A stretch of DNA of 9,716 nt, from the NCBI GenBank assembly GCA_958451915.1, contig CAUDRX010000082.1:1-9716 (forward strand), written 5' to 3'. The DNA is from an uncultured Peptococcaceae bacterium (GTDB taxonomy: Bacteria; Bacillota; Peptococcia; Peptococcales; Peptococcaceae). Positions 6,585-9,716 of this stretch are shown here, in pieces. Position 1 is the stretch's first letter, and every line of letters begins with the position of its first letter. The notes below the pieces were generated by a model. That model was not told the DNA's origin. It made no database searches and was given only the letters and a program-made list of their open reading frames with translations. The position numbers and the translations under genes were made by a program.

Positions 6585-6599
6585 TCTTGAAGAAAATAC

Positions 6600-6635
6600 A
6601 AACCCCGGAAACGGCTTGTTTCCGGGGTTTTTCTT
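6600..6635 (+). terminator. Rho-independent terminator of rplM-rpsI
   Basis: AACCCCGGAAAC (6601-6612) and GTTTCCGGGGTT (6618-6629) form a perfect 12-bp stem with the loop GGCTT, extended by one A-T pair, followed by TTTCTT. Confidence 0.93.
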
Positions 6636-6686
6636 ATGCTGTAAAAGTAGGTAAGACAAGCTACTAGTAACACACAAGTGACAAAG

Positions 6687-7076
6687 TTAATCTTGATTTT
6701 GAGGTGTACCGCGTCCAACTTTGGCTGTACCGCGTCCAACAGCTTTTTCTTTTGCCAGTGTCTGCGAAAAGAGTTTTCGTACGTCGAGTTTGGTGCGGCA
6801 GTGGAAGGTGCGGCCATCTTTGAGATGGATGTTATAGCCGTCGTGGGTGTTGCCGTGGATGGCGAGGATCTTTTCTTTGCTGCGTTCGGCAAGCTGCATG
6901 TTATCATAGACGCTTTCCTGATCTTTACGGATGAGGTCGAGGATGTAGGCGGTGGCGGAGAGGCTTTTCTCGTTGGCGAGGTCTTTGATGACTTGCTTGG
7001 TGCCGACGGGCAGGGAGAGGGTGAGACGCTCGTAGTGTGCTTTTTTATATGCTGCGATGTATTCTTTTCTGTCCAT
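6687..7076 (-). CDS. Ribbon-helix-helix (Arc/CopG-like) DNA-binding protein
   Basis: A 129-residue protein with an N-terminal RHH fold: the DNA-contacting strand YERLTLSL (15-22), helix A (VGTKQVIKDLANEKS, 24-38) and helix B (SATAYILDLIRKDQ, 40-53) with the usual turn between. After that comes a basic, charged region of unknown fold (60-110; HLKDGRTFHCRTKLDVRKLF). The C terminus carries a duplicated heptad, VGRGTAK-VGRGTPQ, coded by a 21-bp tandem repeat. Small RHH proteins beside integrases often act as directionality or repressor factors; that role is an inference here. The start at 7076 has TGAGGTGA (7081-7088), and this site contains the TGA stop of the integrase gene, so the two are translationally coupled, with integrase first. 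Confidence 0.75.
   Translation of the reverse strand: MDRKEYIAAYKKAHYERLTLSLPVGTKQVIKDLANEKSLSATAYILDLIRKDQESVYDNMQLAERSKEKILAIHGNTHDGYNIHLKDGRTFHCRTKLDVRKLFSQTLAKEKAVGRGTAKVGRGTPQNQD
6705..6746. repeat. Tandem 21-bp repeat at the 3' end of the RHH gene
   Basis: TGTACCGCGTCCAAC occurs identically at 6705-6719 and 6726-6740, a period of 21 bases; the six spacer bases differ (TTTGGC and AGCTTT). It keeps the reading frame and codes the repeated VGRGT heptad on the minus strand. It could be a slippage product or a pair of protein-binding sites. Confidence 0.85.
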
Positions 7077-7085
7077 GGGATCACC

Positions 7086-8144
7086 TCAGATCTTATTGAT
7101 GGCTGCGAGCTTCACGGGCATGGAGATGTCGGTGTAATATTTCTCTGCGATGCTGGAGCCTTTGTGGCCGATGATCTGGTCTAAGATGCGTTTATCTACT
7201 TCGGCTTCGGTGAGCAGGCTGACGCAGGTCCTTCTGGTGTCGTGTGGTTTGTGCGCTGTGGGGCCGAGAGAAGCCATCAGCGGTTCCCATTGGTAGTCGA
7301 TGAAGGTTCTGTATACGATGCGTTTGCCGTCGGCTTTACTGAGAAGATAGGCGCTTTCACGGTCATACCATTTCTGGACGATGGGCAGGATCCTGTCGGC
7401 GATGGGGACGTCTCGCACGCCGGCGGGTGTTTTTGAATTGCCGACGTGGAACCAGTGTTCATCGAGGTGGATGTGTTCTTTGGTCAGGCCTAGCAGTTCA
7501 TTGATGCGCAGGCCGGTATAGATGAGGATCAGTGCGATCTCTGCATCTTCATTGCCAGCGGTGGCCAGCTGCCAGAGGCGGGTGATCTCGTCGTTGTTGA
7601 AGCGCTGTTTATTGCGGGCGTTGGGGTTGCCGGGCTTTGTGATGTCGACGTAGCTGACGTATTGGCGTCTGTCGGCGGTGACGATGTCGTGTTTGATGGC
7701 GAAGTCGCAGAGGATCCCGAAGAGGGACTTGAGGTTCTTCAAGGTTGGGGCGTTCTTGCCTGAATCGTCAACGATCTTCTGCATGTGATCGAGCTTGATG
7801 TCTCTGTATCTCATGCCGTAGATGGGTTCACAGAGACGATAAGCGGCAGAATAGCGGTTGATGTTCTGGCGGGTGGCTGTCTCGAAGTATTCGTCTGACC
7901 AGCGATCGAAGACTTCGGCGAAGGTGATGGTGTCGGAGTGGAAGTCGAAGGGGTCTTCATGGTACTGGACCAGGGCGGACAGTGCTTCTTTGCGCGTTTT
8001 GTAGTAGCCGACAAATTTATAGATGGGATAGGATTTTCGCTCTTCTTCTTCGAAGGTCCAGCCGGTGGTCACGCGGGCGGCCCAGGGTTTGCGGCGATTG
8101 CCGGACAGCTTATAGACGCTGCCGAATCCATTTGGTAAGCGCAT
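7086..8144 (-). CDS. int: Tyrosine recombinase/integrase
   Basis: Site-specific recombinase of 352 residues that should cut and rejoin DNA at attachment sites through a covalent 3'-phosphotyrosine. Order of parts: an N-terminal AP2-like arm-binding domain (about 5-65, with FGSVYKLSGNRRKPWAARV and a KTRKEALSAL end), a SAM-like core-binding domain (about 70-165), and the catalytic domain (about 180-352). The catalytic set is complete: Arg213 (TGLRINELLGL), Lys238 (GNSKTP), His301 and Arg304 (HDTRRT), His327 (IIGHKG) and Tyr337 (KYYTD; Tyr336 possible). I chose the ATG at 8144 because AAGGAGG lies at 8153-8159, eight bases away; the in-frame ATG at 8174 adds ten residues without a binding site. 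No convincing promoter was seen between it and the stalk gene. Its stop overlaps the ribosome binding site of the RHH gene. Confidence 0.93.
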   Translation of the reverse strand: MRLPNGFGSVYKLSGNRRKPWAARVTTGWTFEEEERKSYPIYKFVGYYKTRKEALSALVQYHEDPFDFHSDTITFAEVFDRWSDEYFETATRQNINRYSAAYRLCEPIYGMRYRDIKLDHMQKIVDDSGKNAPTLKNLKSLFGILCDFAIKHDIVTADRRQYVSYVDITKPGNPNARNKQRFNNDEITRLWQLATAGNEDAEIALILIYTGLRINELLGLTKEHIHLDEHWFHVGNSKTPAGVRDVPIADRILPIVQKWYDRESAYLLSKADGKRIVYRTFIDYQWEPLMASLGPTAHKPHDTRRTCVSLLTEAEVDKRILDQIIGHKGSSIAEKYYTDISMPVKLAAINKI

Positions 8145-8239
8145 AAAAAATTCCTCCTTGAAAAATGGGTGCATTTAACAAAGAGGATGTGATATACTTG
8201 TCTTGCTGAAGGAGTTTGTATAACACATTCTCTTTATTG

Positions 8240-8273
8240 GTCCGTCCTGCCTGCGCAGGGCGGGCTTTTTTTT
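8240..8273 (+). terminator. Rho-independent terminator on the + strand with no gene in front
   Basis: GTCCGTCCTGC (8240-8250), loop CTGC, GCAGGGCGGGC (8255-8265) form an 11-bp stem with two G-U pairs, followed by eight T. It works only for + strand transcripts. The nearest + strand gene is rpsI, 1.65 kb upstream and already terminated. The T run overlaps the stop codon of the minus-strand stalk gene, which itself gets a hairpin without a T run. Confidence 0.75.
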
Positions 8274-9207
8274 ATTCTACAACTCTGGAATAAACTTCGT
8301 AAATATAACTGGTCTCTGTCTGTCCGAATAAGGTGCTTGTGATGCTGGTGGCGATCAGTGTGTCATTCTGACCAAGGGAGTAATCAATGTAACCTGCAGA
8401 TGTGAAGCCCATGGCTGGTCCTCTGAAGTAGGTTGTGGTCATATTATTTGAACGACGGAAAACGGTGTCGTTCTGAACGGTTTCGCCACTTTCCTTAAAG
8501 AGAATGATGGTAGGAACGGTGCAGACAGCATAATCAGGGGTGACCATTAGACGGTAGTAAGAATATTCGTCATTGCTTAATTTCGAGATGAATTCATAAT
8601 AAGTGGTCGGTGGTTGGTTTGATGGCTGAACGGTACGCTTCCATGTGCCGACAAATGGATCGTTTGGATCCGGTGCGACGTAGTATTTTCTGAGCAAGTA
8701 TTCAGCATCCAGCGCTGCAGGATCTGTCAGACCGGCATGAGGGATGGTGATGATCTGACCGTTGGTGGTGATGGCGACATCGAGCATTTTCTGGTTCCAG
8801 GTGACATTCGCGCCGATCGCTTCGGCAAGCACACGGATCGGGAGCATTGTGCGATTGTTTTTCATCTGCGGCGGCACATCTGTCAAACGGGATTCGCCGT
8901 TGACAAAGTATGTGATGCTGCCGAGTCGGAAGGAAACGGTCAGGCCATCTTTGGAAACGGTCGCTGTCTGTGTAGGCTGATCCCACGATACTTCAGCACC
9001 GACGGCTTCGCCAGCGGCACGCAGAGGGACCAGCGTGCGGCCGTTATCGATGACAGGGTCCACATCGGTGGGCAGGTATTCGCCATCGACATGGATGGTG
9101 ACTGGCGTGCCATGGATATACGGTTCCATTGGAGCGGCTGCAGCTGGTGAAGCTGTGGCCAGCAGGCCGACGACCAGTAATCCGGAGAGTAACCCTTTCT
9201 TTTTCAT
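8272..9207 (-). CDS. Secreted protein with copper-amine-oxidase N-terminal-like stalk repeats
   Basis: A 311-residue exported protein. Residues 1-25 are a Sec signal peptide (MKKKG, hydrophobic core LLSGLLVVGLLATAS, AAA at the cleavage site). Two stalk-type repeats follow: about 40-85 (PVIDNGRTLVPLRAAGEAVGAEVSWD) and about 100-147 (PPQMKNNRTMLPIRVLAEAIGANVTWN). This domain is widespread in secreted Firmicute proteins, often as a wall- or matrix-attached spacer, and does not imply amine oxidase activity. The C-terminal part (about 180-311, starting DPFVGTWKR and rich in Tyr, Thr and Ser) is likely a beta-sheet domain, with a beginning that recalls lipocalin-like folds; I do not recognise it further. 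AAAGGAGG precedes the ATG at 9207 and overlaps the TAA of the gene upstream (9223-9225), so the two are probably coupled. Confidence 0.85.
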   Translation of the reverse strand: MKKKGLLSGLLVVGLLATASPAAAAPMEPYIHGTPVTIHVDGEYLPTDVDPVIDNGRTLVPLRAAGEAVGAEVSWDQPTQTATVSKDGLTVSFRLGSITYFVNGESRLTDVPPQMKNNRTMLPIRVLAEAIGANVTWNQKMLDVAITTNGQIITIPHAGLTDPAALDAEYLLRKYYVAPDPNDPFVGTWKRTVQPSNQPPTTYYEFISKLSNDEYSYYRLMVTPDYAVCTVPTIILFKESGETVQNDTVFRRSNNMTTTYFRGPAMGFTSAGYIDYSLGQNDTLIATSITSTLFGQTETSYIYEVYSRVVE

Positions 9208-9222
9208 AGTGAATTCCTCCTT

Positions 9223-9716
9223 TTATTTGATTTTGCTCATTTCAGAATAGAGTTGGTCATACCATTGAATCTTTTGGCTTATGATCGCCTCCTGTTTGTC
9301 AAGATATGGTTTTAATTTTATCGTGTCATCAGGTGATGGCAGCATGGCTCTGATATTGTCGGCTTCAGCTTTGGAAGGATCCTCAATTGTCAGGGCGATT
9401 TCATCAAGGGATTCAAAATCAGTTGGGAGAAGAGCGTATTGCAGGCGCTTGCCGATCTTCAGTTTAAGAAAAACATGCCCGGCCCATTCTATAAGGATAT
9501 AGGTTTTGTTCCTTGACCCTGATAGAGGAAGCTGAGGGTAGTGATTCTTGACAGCGTTGATATATGACGTTTCAAGATCCGTAAATGCGAATTCTATTTC
9601 TGCTTCCTGCTCAGTTGCGATAAGCGCTTCTGATGAATCAAGGGCATACAATTTCACTTCAACATCAAGATCTTCATCGTCAGGATCCCATGGTCGGGCA
9701 TCAATTTTTTCATAGG
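9223..9716 (-). CDS. Hypothetical acidic protein, N terminus outside window
   Basis: The frame is open to the window edge, so the start is missing; the GTG at 9657 is an internal codon, since the frame continues upstream as YEKIDARPWDPDDEDLDVE. The visible 164 residues are soluble, acidic at the start, with a middle part that looks like mixed alpha/beta (TYILIEWAGHVFLKLKIGKRLQYALLP) and a helical, possibly coiled-coil C terminus (YLDKQEAIISQKIQWYDQLYSEMSKIK). I do not recognise a family. It ends 15 bases before the stalk protein gene, and its stop codon overlaps that gene's ribosome binding site, so they form one operon and may work together, one inside the cell and one outside. Confidence 0.7.
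   Translation of the reverse strand, partial: YEKIDARPWDPDDEDLDVEVKLYALDSSEALIATEQEAEIEFAFTDLETSYINAVKNHYPQLPLSGSRNKTYILIEWAGHVFLKLKIGKRLQYALLPTDFESLDEIALTIEDPSKAEADNIRAMLPSPDDTIKLKPYLDKQEAIISQKIQWYDQLYSEMSKIK

Larger units (their letters stand above)
6687..8144 (-). mobile_element. Integrase/RHH module, probable edge or remnant of an integrative element at rpsI
   Basis: A tyrosine recombinase and a ribbon-helix-helix protein stand directly behind the terminator of rpsI and run towards it. The 3' end of rpsI is a known insertion target of integrative elements in Firmicutes. The limits given here are only those of the two genes. No flanking duplication of the rpsI 3' end was found in the window, so the element may extend beyond base 9716, or may be a decayed remnant. 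Confidence 0.45.

Noticed and set aside
5609..6677. Minus-strand open frames of 197 and 188 codons across rplM and rpsI
   Set aside because: Their sequence is the complement of conserved ribosomal protein genes, and the proteins have no recognisable features.
6582..6696. Direct repeat TAATCTTGA at 6582-6590 (rpsI stop) and 6688-6696 (RHH stop) as a possible att core
   Set aside because: Only nine bases with unrelated flanks, about 100 bases apart on the same side of the integrase, so it cannot bracket the element; likely chance.
6678..7184. + strand open frame of 168 codons opposite the RHH gene
   Set aside because: The RHH frame on the other strand has a clear domain, start site and coupling to the integrase; this frame looks like low-complexity shadow sequence.
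8190..8224. Possible + strand promoter (TATACT at 8193 or TATAAC at 8219) for the orphan terminator
   Set aside because: No -35 element lies at 16-18 bases from either; the best candidates are at 12 or 15 bases, so I do not call a promoter.
9655..9657. GTG start at 9657 for the last minus-strand gene
   Set aside because: The frame stays open to the window edge with a sensible acidic sequence, so this is an internal valine codon.

Overview
The window looks like chromosomal DNA from a low-to-mid-GC Firmicute. My best guess is a member of the Negativicutes. This is inferred from strong AAAGGAGG ribosome binding sites on nearly every gene, consensus sigma-A promoters, a secreted protein with copper-amine-oxidase-type stalk repeats, and a GltX with a KLSKR signature. 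No 16S or other decisive marker is present, so the taxon is an inference.

Layout, left to right. (1) The 3' part of gltX (glutamyl-tRNA synthetase, + strand), closed by a terminator, then a membrane acetyltransferase-like protein of the DUF1624/HGSNAT type. That gene ends in a 19-bp hairpin that is probably a bidirectional terminator. (2) A minus-strand cluster: a LysR regulator with its own promoter and terminator, then a compact operon of a MerR-like regulator, a cupin and a two-domain carboxymuconolactone-decarboxylase-family protein. In that operon the genes overlap, or a stop codon overlaps the next ribosome binding site. (3) A DUF3737 right-handed beta-helix protein (+ strand) behind a promoter with a perfect palindrome between the -35 and -10. 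(4) The ribosomal operon rplM-rpsI (+ strand), with a near-perfect promoter, a folded roughly 117-nt leader that is a candidate L13 autoregulatory RNA, and a strong terminator. (5) Directly behind rpsI and convergent to it, a tyrosine recombinase followed by a ribbon-helix-helix protein, a typical integrative-element edge. (6) A secreted stalk-domain protein and, just upstream of it, an unrecognised acidic protein cut by the window end, both on the minus strand and probably one operon.

Regions 1 to 4 look like ordinary chromosome. The accessory part starts after the rpsI terminator at about 6631. The integrase/RHH pair abuts the 3' end of rpsI, a known kind of insertion target for integrative elements, and the cargo may continue beyond the window. 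I could not find a convincing attachment-site duplication inside the window. No CRISPR array, tRNA, rRNA or complete insertion sequence was seen. I did not find a clearly new multi-gene system. The best leads are the integrase/RHH module with its 21-bp tandem repeat, the orphan plus-strand terminator at 8240-8273, the cysteine ladder in the DUF3737 protein, and the palindrome in its promoter.
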